Positions 38,279 to 47,287 of a DNA stretch of 64,000 bases are shown piece after piece. Below the pieces are notes generated by a model. It was not told the DNA's origin, did not search any database, and was given only the letters and a program-made list of their open reading frames with translations. The stretch is from positions 579,001 to 643,000 of the forward strand of contig NZ_CP086235.1 in assembly GCF_023612095.1 (NCBI RefSeq), read 5' to 3'. A program made the translations under genes and the position numbers. Source of the DNA: Cytobacillus firmus. GTDB taxonomy: Bacteria > Bacillota > Bacilli > Bacillales > Cytobacillaceae. The first letter of the stretch is position 1. Every line of letters begins with the position of its first letter.

Positions 38279-38817
38279 TGGGATTGCATTTTATATCAAT
38301 AAAAGAAGAGCACTTAGAGTTAATACTAAATTGGCGTACAAGCGAGTTTGTCACACGACATATGTATACAGATATTGACTACGATTTGGACAAACAGAAT
38401 GAATGGTTAAAATCTGTTCAAAGAGACCAGAACAGTCATTATTGGGTGCTAAATTATAAAGATCAGCCGATTGGGTTAGTTTCTATTACAGATATCAATT
38501 ATAGAGATAAACGGGCATATTGGAATTTCTATATTGGTGATCCTGCTTATGGGATGCTCGGCGGGTTTATTGGCCCGTATGTGTACAATTATGCTTTTGA
38601 GTTCCTTGGAATCCATAAGCTTATGGGAGAAGTCATGGAGGAAAATGAAGGAGTACGCAAACTTCATCTTAAACAAGGTGCTAGGGAAGTTGGTTATTTA
38701 ACGGATCATATTTATAAATACGGCAAATATCATAATGTATACATTTTTGAAATGACGAAAGAAATGTGGAAATCGTGTGGAGGAAAGTTTGCAAAGTACT
38801 TTCCAACAGTTGACTAA
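38278..38817 (+). CDS. pseH: GNAT acetyltransferase, PseH-like
   Basis: GNAT-fold N-acetyltransferase, 179 residues, matching UDP-4-amino-4,6-dideoxy-N-acetyl-altrosamine N-acetyltransferase (PseH): ILNWRTSEFVTRHMYTDIDYDLDKQNEWL, HYWVLNYKDQPIGLVSITDI, GDPAYGMLGGFIGPYVYNYAFEFLGIHKLMGEVMEENE. It acetylates the 4-amino group in the third step of pseudaminic acid synthesis. ATG 38278 overlaps the LuxC-like stop (TGATG), showing translational coupling; GTG 38275 is an alternative. Direct coupling to the acyl cassette raises the possibility of an acyl donor other than acetyl-CoA. Confidence 0.85.
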   Translation: MGLHFISIKEEHLELILNWRTSEFVTRHMYTDIDYDLDKQNEWLKSVQRDQNSHYWVLNYKDQPIGLVSITDINYRDKRAYWNFYIGDPAYGMLGGFIGPYVYNYAFEFLGIHKLMGEVMEENEGVRKLHLKQGAREVGYLTDHIYKYGKYHNVYIFEMTKEMWKSCGGKFAKYFPTVD

Positions 38818-38832
38818 AAGGTTGTGTGGTAA

Positions 38833-39558
38833 ATGAAAACAATCGCAGTTATCCAAGCCCGCATGGGATCATCCCGTCTGCCGGGAAAAATATTAAAGCC
38901 TTTAGGCAAGCATGATGTTCTCACCTATGTTGTAGAACGATGCAAAAAAATGAAGGGCATAAGCGAGGTAATTGTCGCGACTTCAACTCTCCCACTGGAT
39001 GATCAAGTTGAAGCCTGGTGTAAAACAAAGGATGTTTCTTTCTATAGGGGATCTGAGGAAGATGTTCTTGACCGATATGTACAAGCATCGAAACCTTATG
39101 AGCCAGACTGCGTGATACGTGTGACGGCAGATTGTCCTTTTGTAGACTATGAGCTTGCTACTGAAATGGTTAAAACTATGAGCCAGGAATCTGCCGATTT
39201 TATGAGTATTACTGGCAAGCTGCCAAGAGGGTTAGCCGTGGAGTTATTTTCCTATAAATCACTCCAGTATATCAATGAGCATGGCTTAGAACATCGCCAT
39301 CGCGAGCATGTGACTTATTATGCGTATGAGCATAAAGATGAGTTCTCCTGGACGTCTGTTGCTGCTGGCGATGCCATTCAAGAACCTGAGTTGCGGATTA
39401 CGCTGGATACAGAGGAAGACTATGAACTATGTAAAATAATTGCAGATCACTTCAATGGGGATCTTTTTGTGCCGGCATACGAAGTTGTTCGTTTTTTGAA
39501 AGGCAACCCTGAAATTGCAAAAATTAATGCACATATTGAACAGAAGCCTGTTGTGTAA
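38833..39558 (+). CDS. pseF: Pseudaminic acid cytidylyltransferase (SpsF/PseF type)
   Basis: CTP-dependent nonulosonate cytidylyltransferase, 241 residues: IAVIQARMGSSRLPGKILKPLG at the N-terminus, RVTADCPFVDYELA, and HREHVTYYAYEH. It matches the SpsF-like branch that replaces classical PseF in many Firmicutes. It should form CMP-pseudaminic acid, the donor for Maf. The adjacent pseG and pseI support this. Confidence 0.88.
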   Translation: MKTIAVIQARMGSSRLPGKILKPLGKHDVLTYVVERCKKMKGISEVIVATSTLPLDDQVEAWCKTKDVSFYRGSEEDVLDRYVQASKPYEPDCVIRVTADCPFVDYELATEMVKTMSQESADFMSITGKLPRGLAVELFSYKSLQYINEHGLEHRHREHVTYYAYEHKDEFSWTSVAAGDAIQEPELRITLDTEEDYELCKIIADHFNGDLFVPAYEVVRFLKGNPEIAKINAHIEQKPVV

Positions 39559-39606
39559 AAGAAACAGAAAAGTGTTGTGCTGAAGTTACACACTTAGGGA
39601 GATTGT

Positions 39607-40656
39607 ATGTTGAGAATAATTTTTAGAGCGGACGCATCCATTGATATTGGAACAGGTCATATCATGCGCTGTCTAACCTTGGCACACTATTTAAAGGAAC
39701 AGGGAGCCAGGATCGCATTTATATGTTCAGAAACAAGCGGAAATCTCATTGAGTATATCAGGACAGAAGGATATGAGGTTTATTCAATACCAGAAAGTGC
39801 TGATTTTCAAGAGGATGCAAATCACACGATTAATCAATTAAAGACTCAGACAGCTGATTTAATTGTCGTTGATCATTATTATATTGATTCTCGATGGGAA
39901 GCTATGGTGAGAGAATCCTTTAGGGATATGAAAATAATGGTCATTGACGATTTAGCTAATCGAACACATGACTGTGACTTGTTGTTGGATCAGAATTTCT
40001 TTAAGGAGTACAAAATCAGGTATGATGAATGGGTGCCTGTAAATTGCAGAAAATTGCTTGGTCCTGAATACCTGCTGCTGCGTCCTGAATTTTATCAAGC
40101 ACAGCAATCTGTAAGCAAGCGTCAGCCTATTAAAGATATCCTCGTATTTTATGGAGGATCAGATCCAACAAATGAAACGACAAAAGCGTTAGAAGCACTT
40201 GAATCTATAGATATAGCGAATCGAAATATCCATGTTGTGGTGGGTGTATCTAATCCTCATAAACAGTACATAGAAGCAAAATGTAAAGAGAAAAAGTATT
40301 TCTTTTACATACAAATCAATTATCTCGCTCAATTGATGAAGAATGCCGACCTCTCGTTAGGAGCTGGCGGAGTGACAATGTGGGAACGATGCTTTCTGGG
40401 GTTACCATCGATTGTAACTATTGTTGCAGATAACCAGAGGGAATCAACAGAAGCAGCTGAAGAATTCGGTGCTGTTTGGAACTTGGGATGGCATGAGGGT
40501 GTAAAAGCTGTGAATATTGCCGATATATTGGTTAGAGCAATTGATTATTCTGAAGAACTGCAGAATATGTCGTATAAAGCGCGGCAGTTAATGCAATCTG
40601 AGCTGAAACATAAGACTCACCCAGTTGTAGAAGCAATCTTGGAGGTTTTACAATAA
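39607..40656 (+). CDS. pseG: UDP-2,4-diacetamido-2,4,6-trideoxy-altropyranose hydrolase (PseG)
   Basis: GT-B fold UDP-sugar hydrolase, 349 residues: IIFRADASIDIGTGHIMRCLTLAHYLKEQGARIAF, VVDHYYIDSRWE, MVIDDLANRTHDCDLLLDQN, and the C-terminal LGAGGVTMWERCFLGLPSIV. It releases UDP in the fourth pseudaminic step. The following pseI starts at its stop codon (TAATG). Full length. Confidence 0.92.
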   Translation: MLRIIFRADASIDIGTGHIMRCLTLAHYLKEQGARIAFICSETSGNLIEYIRTEGYEVYSIPESADFQEDANHTINQLKTQTADLIVVDHYYIDSRWEAMVRESFRDMKIMVIDDLANRTHDCDLLLDQNFFKEYKIRYDEWVPVNCRKLLGPEYLLLRPEFYQAQQSVSKRQPIKDILVFYGGSDPTNETTKALEALESIDIANRNIHVVVGVSNPHKQYIEAKCKEKKYFFYIQINYLAQLMKNADLSLGAGGVTMWERCFLGLPSIVTIVADNQRESTEAAEEFGAVWNLGWHEGVKAVNIADILVRAIDYSEELQNMSYKARQLMQSELKHKTHPVVEAILEVLQ

Positions 40657-41708
40657 TGACAGAAACAATAAATATTGCAGGACGATACATTGGGGAGAAG
40701 CATAAGCCATTTATCATCGCCGAAATGTCTGGAAACCATAACCAATCTTTAGAAAAGGCTCTTCAAATTGTCGAGGCTGCTGCAAAAGCTGGAGTAGATG
40801 CATTGAAACTGCAAACCTATACAGCTGACACAATGACTTTAGATATCAATGAAGGTGAGTTTTTCATCGATCATCCTGACAGTCTTTGGAAGGGGCAATC
40901 CCTTTATAATCTCTATCAAGAGGCATACACGCCATGGGAGTGGCATGAACCGATTTTCAAGCGGTGCCGTGAATTGGGAATGATTCCGTTCAGCTCTCCA
41001 TTTGACGAAACGGCTGTCGATTTTTTAGAAAAATTAGATGTGCCCTGCTACAAAATTGCATCGTTTGAAAATACAGATATCCCGTTAATTGAAAAGGCTG
41101 CTTCAACAGGAAAGCCGCTAATCATCTCAACGGGTATGGCAACAGCAGCTGAATTGGATGAAACCATTAGAGCTGCAAGAAATGCTGGCTGTGAGGATAT
41201 CATTCTTTTAAAATGTACAAGCACATATCCTGCTTCACCGGAAAACTCTAATCTGTTGACCCTTCCTCATATGAAGGAGCTATTCCAATGCCAGGTCGGA
41301 TTATCTGACCATACGATGGGGACAGGTGTAGGAGTGGCAAGTGTGGTGTTAGGGGCAACGGTGATTGAAAAGCATTTTACAACATCTCGAGCAGAAGGCG
41401 GAACAGACGCAGCTTTTTCGATGGAACCTGAAGAGATGAAAGCTCTTGTTGTAGAAACAGAGAGAGCATGGAAGAGCTTGGGGAAAATCAGCTACGGTCC
41501 TACGAAGGCTGAGGTTCCTTCGATGAAGGATCGGCGCTCTTTATATGTTACCCAGGATTTAAAAGCCGGTGACATATTAACGAAAGAAAATATTAGAGCG
41601 ATCCGCCCGGGATATGGATTACCGCCAAAGCACTTAAAGAGTGTCTTGGGTAAAGCAGTTACAGCAGATGTGAAAAAAGGAACTCCTTTATCGTGGGATA
41701 TATTATAA
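40656..41708 (+). CDS. pseI: Pseudaminic acid synthase
   Basis: NeuB-family synthase, 350 residues, condensing the PseG product with phosphoenolpyruvate. Seen: FIIAEMSGNHNQSLEKALQIVEAAAKAGVDALKLQTYTADT, YKIASFENTDIPLIEKAAS, GLSDHTMG, EKHFT, and a C-terminal SAF (antifreeze-like) domain (DLKAGDILTKENIRAIRPGYGLPPKHL). The SGNHN version of the N-terminal motif favours PseI over NeuB/LegI. Confidence 0.93.
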   Translation: MTETINIAGRYIGEKHKPFIIAEMSGNHNQSLEKALQIVEAAAKAGVDALKLQTYTADTMTLDINEGEFFIDHPDSLWKGQSLYNLYQEAYTPWEWHEPIFKRCRELGMIPFSSPFDETAVDFLEKLDVPCYKIASFENTDIPLIEKAASTGKPLIISTGMATAAELDETIRAARNAGCEDIILLKCTSTYPASPENSNLLTLPHMKELFQCQVGLSDHTMGTGVGVASVVLGATVIEKHFTTSRAEGGTDAAFSMEPEEMKALVVETERAWKSLGKISYGPTKAEVPSMKDRRSLYVTQDLKAGDILTKENIRAIRPGYGLPPKHLKSVLGKAVTADVKKGTPLSWDIL

Positions 41709-41720
41709 GGTGGAATGGAA

Positions 41721-42668
41721 ATGAACATGAACATATTACTTACAGGCGGCGCGGGTTTTATTGGCCGTTCAGTTGCAAAAAGACTTCTTGCAGATGGAAA
41801 TAAAGTGTGGATTTTAGATGATCTGTCAAATGGAAGAGAAGAAAATATTGAAGAATTCAAAGTGGATTTGCAGGATTTTATTGTAGGAGATATTAAAAAT
41901 GAAGGATTGCTAGAAGACCTTTTTAGTAAAATAAAGTTTGATATTTGCTACCACTTAGGGGCTTCCATAAACGTACAAGATTCAATCGATGATCCAAGAA
42001 CAACGTTCAATAACGACACACTAGGTACTTTTTATATTCTTGAACAATGCCGCAAGCACAATGTAAAAGTGGTATTTATGAGCACTTGTATGGTTTATGA
42101 CCGTTGCATGGATGAGAAAGGAATTACAGAGGAACATCCTATTAAACCTGCTTCTCCTTATGCAGGATCAAAAATTGCTGCCGAGAATATGGTTTTATCT
42201 TATTATCATGCGTATGGTCTGCCAACTGTGGTCATTCGCCCTTTTAATACATATGGTCCTTATCAGAAAACTGGCGGTGAAGGCGGCGTCGTGGCTATCT
42301 TCATTAAGAAGAAGCTTGCTGGTGAGATCCTGAGTATTTATGGTGAGGGAACTCAAACAAGAGATCTTCTTTATGTGGATGATTGTGCAGACTTCGTCGT
42401 GCAATCAGGGTATTCTGACAACGTTAATGGTGAAATTGTCAATGCCGGATTAGGAAGCGACATTTCTGTAAATGATCTTGCTTTAATGATTGCAAGAGAT
42501 TCATCACGTATTGAGCATGTTGAACATATTCATCCTCAGAGTGAAATTCAGAAACTTTTATGTAACTACGACAAGGCGAAAGAGCTTATCGGCTGGGAGC
42601 CAAGGATCAGTCTTGAAGAAGGAATAAGAAGAACTGAAGATTGGATTAAAACGAGTCACCTCATCTAG
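41721..42668 (+). CDS. NAD-dependent epimerase/dehydratase (extended SDR)
   Basis: A 315-residue sugar-nucleotide SDR: NILLTGGAGFIGRSVAKRLL, FMSTCMVYD, catalytic SPYAGSKIAAE (Tyr-x-x-x-Lys), RPFNTYGPYQKTGGEGGVVAIF, and DLLYVDDCADFVV. The pattern is that of 4-epimerases and 4,6-dehydratases; the exact substrate cannot be told. Start 41721 fits the aaggtgg site; 41715 is too close to it. It interrupts the pse genes between pseI and pseC, so it may make a variant sugar. A terminator hairpin overlaps its stop codon. Confidence 0.8.
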   Translation: MNMNILLTGGAGFIGRSVAKRLLADGNKVWILDDLSNGREENIEEFKVDLQDFIVGDIKNEGLLEDLFSKIKFDICYHLGASINVQDSIDDPRTTFNNDTLGTFYILEQCRKHNVKVVFMSTCMVYDRCMDEKGITEEHPIKPASPYAGSKIAAENMVLSYYHAYGLPTVVIRPFNTYGPYQKTGGEGGVVAIFIKKKLAGEILSIYGEGTQTRDLLYVDDCADFVVQSGYSDNVNGEIVNAGLGSDISVNDLALMIARDSSRIEHVEHIHPQSEIQKLLCNYDKAKELIGWEPRISLEEGIRRTEDWIKTSHLI

Positions 42669-42682
42669 CAGGTGACTTTTTT
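42654..42682 (+). terminator. Terminator between the SDR gene and pseC
   Basis: Perfect eight-pair stem agtcacct / aggtgact with an eight-base loop, then six T. It spans the stop codon, and the T run touches the pseC ribosome-binding site (ggaggg). Confidence 0.75.
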
Positions 42683-42694
42683 GGAGGGAACGGA

Positions 42695-43876
42695 ATGACT
42701 CTAGCTATTCTTGGCGGAAAGCCTGTCAGGGACACATATTTGTCTTATGGACAGCAATGGATTGACAGTGATGATATCCAGTCTGTAATAGACACATTAA
42801 CGAGTCCATTTATTACTCAAGGACCTAGGATTGAAGAATTTGAAAAGAAAGTGGCTCAATATTCGGGAGCCAAATATGCAGTTGCCTTTGCAAATGGTAC
42901 TGCTGCTCTTCACGGAGCCTGTTTTGCTGCAGGAATAGGCAATGGAGATGAAGTCATTACGACTCCTATTACTTTTGCAGCCAGTTCCAATTGTGTTCTT
43001 TATTGCGGTGGCCGGCCTGTTTTTGCCGATATTGATGAAGAAACCTACAATATAGATCCAAGTAAGATTGAGGATGTCATAACAGAAAAAACGAAAGCCA
43101 TTATACCTGTGGACTTTACCGGTCAGCCAGTCGAAATGGAGGCCATTCGAAGGATTGCTGATAAACATGATCTAGTAATAATTGAAGATGCCGCCCATTC
43201 TATTGGTGCCACATTTAAGGGGCGCAGGGTAGGAACTCTTGCAGACATGACCATGTTCAGCTTCCACCCTGTGAAGCATATTACAACTGCTGAAGGCGGT
43301 ATGATTGTTACAGATTCTGAAGAATACGCTGAGAAACTCCGCTTGTTTCGCTCTCATGGAATAACAAATCAAAATCTAACAAAAGATGAAGGTCCCTGGT
43401 ATTACGAAATGGCTGAGCTTGGTTACAACTATCGAATGACCGATCTGCAAGCCGCACTTGGGGTTGCACAATTAAAGAAATTAGATCATTTTATTGCAAA
43501 TAGAAGACAGATTGTTGATCGGTATAATCAAGCTTTTGCATCCTTACCGGGAGTAAGAACACCTTTTCAGCATGTACAAACTCAATCAAGCTGGCATTTG
43601 TATATGCTTTCGCTAAATTTGGAACAGTTAAATGTCGGGAGAAGAGAAATATTTGAAGCACTGCGGGCTGAGAATATAGGAGTCCATGTTCATTATATTC
43701 CTGTGTATTTGCACCCATACTATCAGAAGCTTGGGTATGAAAAAGGTTTATGTCCAGCAGCTGAGAAATGGTATGAATCTGCTCTAACCCTCCCTTTATA
43801 TCCGAAGATGTCAGACGAAGACATTAAGTCTGTAATAAAGGGTGTTGAAAAGGTGATAGGTCATTATTTAATTTGA
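42695..43876 (+). CDS. pseC: PseC-like PLP aminotransferase
   Basis: DegT/DnrJ/EryC1-family aminotransferase, 393 residues, matching UDP-4-amino-4,6-dideoxy-N-acetyl-beta-L-altrosamine transaminase. Seen: YGQQWIDSDDIQSVIDTLTSPFITQGPRIEEFE, the cofactor lysine in FSFHPVKHITTAEGGM, IIEDAAHSIGA, and YNYRMTDLQAALGVAQL. It performs the second pseudaminic step after PseB. It is the last island gene and lies after a terminator, so it may have its own weak promoter or rely on read-through. Confidence 0.92.
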   Translation: MTLAILGGKPVRDTYLSYGQQWIDSDDIQSVIDTLTSPFITQGPRIEEFEKKVAQYSGAKYAVAFANGTAALHGACFAAGIGNGDEVITTPITFAASSNCVLYCGGRPVFADIDEETYNIDPSKIEDVITEKTKAIIPVDFTGQPVEMEAIRRIADKHDLVIIEDAAHSIGATFKGRRVGTLADMTMFSFHPVKHITTAEGGMIVTDSEEYAEKLRLFRSHGITNQNLTKDEGPWYYEMAELGYNYRMTDLQAALGVAQLKKLDHFIANRRQIVDRYNQAFASLPGVRTPFQHVQTQSSWHLYMLSLNLEQLNVGRREIFEALRAENIGVHVHYIPVYLHPYYQKLGYEKGLCPAAEKWYESALTLPLYPKMSDEDIKSVIKGVEKVIGHYLI

Positions 43877-43884
43877 TAATCATT

Positions 43885-43916
43885 TCTCCTTGAAAACATA
43901 TTCAGGGAGATTTTTT
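43885..43916 (+). terminator. Terminator closing the glycosylation island
   Basis: Ten-pair stem tctccttgaa / ttcagggaga with one wobble, loop aacata and six T. Confidence 0.85.
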
Positions 43917-43935
43917 AATTCTGACCATAAGTTTA

Positions 43936-43962
43936 TTAACAATAAAAGAGATTCGCCGATAT
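43936..43962 (+). promoter_or_regulatory. SigD promoter of flaG-fliD-fliS-fliT
   Basis: A perfect SigD -10 GCCGATAT at 43955-43962, with ttaac at 43936-43940 as -35 (14-15 base spacing). It lies 33 bases before the flaG ATG. Confidence 0.85.
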
Positions 43963-43995
43963 AAAATCTAGGATTATATCAGGGAGTTGTTCACA

Positions 43996-44370
43996 ATGGA
44001 AATCAAAACTGTTTCGCCTTCATCAGCTTCAGCAAAACCAATCGTTGCAGACAGGACAGCAGGAGAAAAATCCAAGATAATAGAACAACAACACGAAGAG
44101 CAGCAGATGGATGTGAAAAAGGAAAAAGACGAAAAAAAGGTATTAACTAAGGAAGAAGCAGAACATGTAGTTAACGGCATGAATGAATTTCTAAAACCCC
44201 AATTTACATCGCTTCAGTTTAAGATTCATGACGAGACTGAGCGTTATTATGTAGAAGTCGTGGATCAGGATAGCAAGAAGGTAATTAGAGAGATTCCTGC
44301 AAAACAGCTGTTAGATATGTATGCAAAAATGACTGATTTTTTAGGATTGTTTATTGATAAGAAGTTTTAG
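43996..44370 (+). CDS. flaG: FlaG family protein (YvyC)
   Basis: A 124-residue FlaG-type protein encoded before fliD, as is usual. A charged N-terminal half (VKKEKDEKKVLTKEEAEHVV) is followed by the conserved FlaG domain: NEFLKPQFTSLQFKIHDETERYYVEVVDQDSKKVIREIPAKQLLDMYAKM. FlaG affects filament length in some bacteria. ATG 43996 is preferred over TTG 43987 because cagggag is nine bases upstream. Confidence 0.92.
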   Translation: MEIKTVSPSSASAKPIVADRTAGEKSKIIEQQHEEQQMDVKKEKDEKKVLTKEEAEHVVNGMNEFLKPQFTSLQFKIHDETERYYVEVVDQDSKKVIREIPAKQLLDMYAKMTDFLGLFIDKKF

Positions 44371-44385
44371 AAAGGAGAGACAGAT

Positions 44386-46257
44386 TTGGATTCTATTCGA
44401 TTTTCAGGCTTAGCCAGCGGACTTGATACACAGTCAATAGTGGATTCAATGATGAGAGCCGAACGCATGCCGCTGGACCGTATGAAACAAAAACAGCAGG
44501 TTGTTGAGTGGCAGCGTGATAAATACAGGGATATGAATAAACTCCTTAAGGAATTTGATACGTTTATTTTTGATGGGATTTTTCGTCAATCCAATATGCT
44601 CAAAAAGACAGTAACAAGCTCCAATACTGACTTTGTTACAGCAACTGCCAGTTCAGATGCGGGGCAAGTTTCATATAAGATCGAGAATGTTACTCTTGCA
44701 ACCTCTGCCAGACGGGAAAGTACAGCTGGAATTAGTGCTGCATCTTCTACAAAACTTGACTCATCAAAAAGTTTATGGTCACAGCGTGATAAATTAGCAA
44801 ATTCCGCTGATATTGGATGGGAGCAGGAGGCAAAAAATCAAACTTTTACAGCTCCTAAAGGCGGCGCAAGCCAGTATCAATTGGCGACTGGAGCAGTGTC
44901 AGGGTTACCTGCAGCTATTGATGTGAAAAAGGCTGACGGAACAGCCGCTAGCAGCTTTCAGGTGGTGGAAGGAGCTATTCCAGCCCCGGCTGATCGTGCT
45001 TCAGATAAAGTTTATATTGACAGTAATACAGGCTTAATGGCGTTTGGCACCTCATTAGAGGAAGGTCAAAAGTTTGATATATCATATGAACATAATTATA
45101 TCGAGTTTAATATTAAAACTTTAAATGAAGACGGAACTGCTAATGTTAGGGCGAACGATTTTAAGTATAGCGGTACAACTTCGCTTAATACTATATTTAG
45201 TGAAATTAATAAATCCAATGTTGGCATTAATATGTTTTATGACAGCGGCTCTGATAAAGTAGTGGCTCAGCGGCAGGCTACCGGGAATATGTCAGCAGGT
45301 CCGGAAATGCTATTTCTCAATAGTAAGACAAGCACAAGTACTGCAAGTGAGCATTCCTTTTTCACCAGCGTTTTAAAGATTGATGATGCAAGTGAAACTG
45401 ACGGTACAGATGCACAGTACACTATTAATGGACTGCAAACGTCTAGAAAATCAAATACATTTACCATGAATGATGTAACTTTTACATTGAAGAAGAGCTC
45501 TGGTGCTGAATCAGCAACAGCAACAGTAAATGTAAATTCCGATACAGAAGCGATATTTGATACTGTAAAGAAATTTATTGAAAAATATAATGAAATGATC
45601 GGTAAAATTAACGGCGAATTGACAGCGGAGCGTTATGGTTCCTTTATGCCTTTAACGGATGAGCAGAGACAAGCGATGGGTGAAAAGGAAATTGAGCAAT
45701 GGGAAGAAAAAGCAAAAAGCGGGCTTCTGAGACGTGATTTCCTGTTGTCTGGCGGACTTACAAAGATGAGAACAGATTTGTATACCGAAATAAAAGTAAA
45801 TGCTGTAACAAGGGCAGATAGTGATTATAATCAGCTGGCGGAAATTGGAATCAAGTCTACTAAAGATTATCTTGAGCGAGGTAAGCTTGAGATTGATGAA
45901 ACCAAATTAAAAGCAGCCATTGAAAATAATCCAGAAGCTGTTTACCAGTTATTCATGGCAGATGGACCTACCTATCAGGAAAAAGGGCTTGCCCGAAGAT
46001 TACGTTCTACGGTCGATGAAACTTTAAAGAAAATAGAAGAAAAGGCAGGAAACACTTTTAAAACAGAACACAATTATTCAATGGGTAAAGACATCCTGCG
46101 AATGAAGAGCAGCATAGAGAGCTTTGAAGAGAGACTTAAGATGAGAGAACAGCGCTATTGGGATCAATTCAATGCGATGGAAAAAGCGATGCAGCAGATG
46201 AACAATCAATCCTCTCAGCTAATGGCCCAATTAGGATCTATGATGCAATCCGGTTAA
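44386..46257 (+). CDS. fliD: Flagellar filament cap protein FliD
   Basis: Hook-associated protein 2, which caps the filament and folds exported flagellin. 623 residues against about 500 in B. subtilis. Typical N-terminus (IRFSGLASGLDTQSIVDSMMRAERMPLDRM) and C-terminal coiled region (RLKMREQRYWDQFNAMEKAMQQMNNQSSQLMAQLG). The enlarged centre (about residues 110-260) parallels the longer FlgK, FlgL and flagellins here. TTG start with aaaggagag upstream. Confidence 0.95.
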   Translation: MDSIRFSGLASGLDTQSIVDSMMRAERMPLDRMKQKQQVVEWQRDKYRDMNKLLKEFDTFIFDGIFRQSNMLKKTVTSSNTDFVTATASSDAGQVSYKIENVTLATSARRESTAGISAASSTKLDSSKSLWSQRDKLANSADIGWEQEAKNQTFTAPKGGASQYQLATGAVSGLPAAIDVKKADGTAASSFQVVEGAIPAPADRASDKVYIDSNTGLMAFGTSLEEGQKFDISYEHNYIEFNIKTLNEDGTANVRANDFKYSGTTSLNTIFSEINKSNVGINMFYDSGSDKVVAQRQATGNMSAGPEMLFLNSKTSTSTASEHSFFTSVLKIDDASETDGTDAQYTINGLQTSRKSNTFTMNDVTFTLKKSSGAESATATVNVNSDTEAIFDTVKKFIEKYNEMIGKINGELTAERYGSFMPLTDEQRQAMGEKEIEQWEEKAKSGLLRRDFLLSGGLTKMRTDLYTEIKVNAVTRADSDYNQLAEIGIKSTKDYLERGKLEIDETKLKAAIENNPEAVYQLFMADGPTYQEKGLARRLRSTVDETLKKIEEKAGNTFKTEHNYSMGKDILRMKSSIESFEERLKMREQRYWDQFNAMEKAMQQMNNQSSQLMAQLGSMMQSG

Positions 46258-46315
46258 CTCGTCCGATTTTTCTTTGTGAGACTTAAGATTATTTTATCAA
46301 GAGGGTGAGTAGACA

Positions 46316-46717
46316 TTGAGTTTAAACATGCCGCATCAAGCTTATAAGCAAAATTCGGTAAATACAGCCACACCAGGAGAGTTGACACTGCTTCTTTATA
46401 ATGGTTGCTTAAAGTTCATGAAGCTAGCTAAAATTGCGATTCAAGAGAATAACATTGAGCAGCGCAATATAAATTTAATCAAAGCTCAAAATGTTGTTCA
46501 AGAACTTATGCTGACTTTGAATATGGATGTTGAAATATCAAAGAGTATGATGCAAATGTACGACTATATTTTTCAAAGACTAATTGAAGCTAATACTAAA
46601 AATAGCATCGAAATTATTGATGAAGTCGAAGGTTATGTTTTGGAGTTTCGCAACACGTGGAAAGAAGTTATTCAATTGGCCAAGAAACCACAATATGCAG
46701 AAAGCGGAAAAGCGTAG
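46316..46717 (+). CDS. fliS: Flagellar export chaperone FliS
   Basis: Canonical flagellin chaperone, 133 residues: AYKQNSVNTATPGELTLLLYNGCLKFMKLAKIAIQENN, then QNVVQELMLTLNMDVEISKSMMQMYDYIFQRL. TTG start with gagggtgag upstream. fliT begins at its stop codon (TAGTG). It is the general copy, in contrast to the diverged one at 7326. Confidence 0.95.
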   Translation: MSLNMPHQAYKQNSVNTATPGELTLLLYNGCLKFMKLAKIAIQENNIEQRNINLIKAQNVVQELMLTLNMDVEISKSMMQMYDYIFQRLIEANTKNSIEIIDEVEGYVLEFRNTWKEVIQLAKKPQYAESGKA

Positions 46718-47067
46718 TGGAAGAACTCATTTTGTTTATTAAAAAGACAAAAGAGCTGCAAAATCACCTGGAAAAAGAACTCCCTGTGGATGAGAGAGAA
46801 GTATATATCCAAGAATTAAACCAGTTACTGGAGGAAAGGCATAAACTTCTTAATCAGCTTCCGGATCTTTCTTCTAAGGTAGAAAATGAAGTGAAATTAG
46901 AATTAATGACGATGGAAGAAAAGTTAAAACCGCTTTTAAATCACAAGCTTAATGTAATTAAAATGGAAATCAGGACCTTACAGCTGAAAAAAGTTAAGAA
47001 TAACCAATATGAAAACCCTTATGGCAACATCACCGCAGACGGAATGTATCTGGACAGGAAGAAATAA
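46717..47067 (+). CDS. fliT: Flagellar chaperone FliT
   Basis: A 116-residue helical protein in the fliT position: VEELILFIKKTKELQNHLEKELP ... LNQLLEERHKLLNQLPDL. FliT chaperones the cap protein FliD. GTG start at 46717 overlaps the fliS stop; the longer reading from 46657 would lie inside fliS and is less likely. The length agrees with the B. subtilis protein. Confidence 0.82.
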   Translation: MEELILFIKKTKELQNHLEKELPVDEREVYIQELNQLLEERHKLLNQLPDLSSKVENEVKLELMTMEEKLKPLLNHKLNVIKMEIRTLQLKKVKNNQYENPYGNITADGMYLDRKK

Positions 47068-47086
47068 AGTGTGATGAGGTGGTCTC

Positions 47087-47287
47087 GTGGATATAGCTTT
47101 ATTATCTATGGTGCTAAAACAAGGTCAGTTTCAGCAGCAAGCCTCCATATCAATCTTAAAAACAGCTATGGAGCAGGCAGAGGTTAATGCAGAGTCGATA
47201 ACTAGCATGTTATCCGGAGGGGAAGTACAGGCCCTCCAGCAAGCAGCCCAGCCCCATTTGGGCGGACATATTGATTTAAAAGGATGA
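47087..47287 (+). CDS. YjfB family putative motility protein
   Basis: A 66-residue protein of the YjfB type: MDIALLSMVLKQGQFQQQASISILKTAMEQAEVNAESITSML. These small alpha-helical proteins are found with flagellar genes and are SigD-controlled in Bacillus; function unknown. GTG start after gatgaggtgg. It is the last gene of the flaG operon, followed by a terminator. Confidence 0.78.
   Translation: MDIALLSMVLKQGQFQQQASISILKTAMEQAEVNAESITSMLSGGEVQALQQAAQPHLGGHIDLKG

Noticed and set aside
41721..42668. Assignment as LegB or UDP-galactose 4-epimerase
   Set aside because: It is clearly an extended SDR, but no motif fixes the substrate, and the PseI/PseG neighbours favour the pseudaminic, not legionaminic, route.
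2427..43876. Prophage or transposon origin of the two inserted blocks
   Set aside because: No integrase, transposase, phage structural gene, target duplication or attachment site was found in or beside them.
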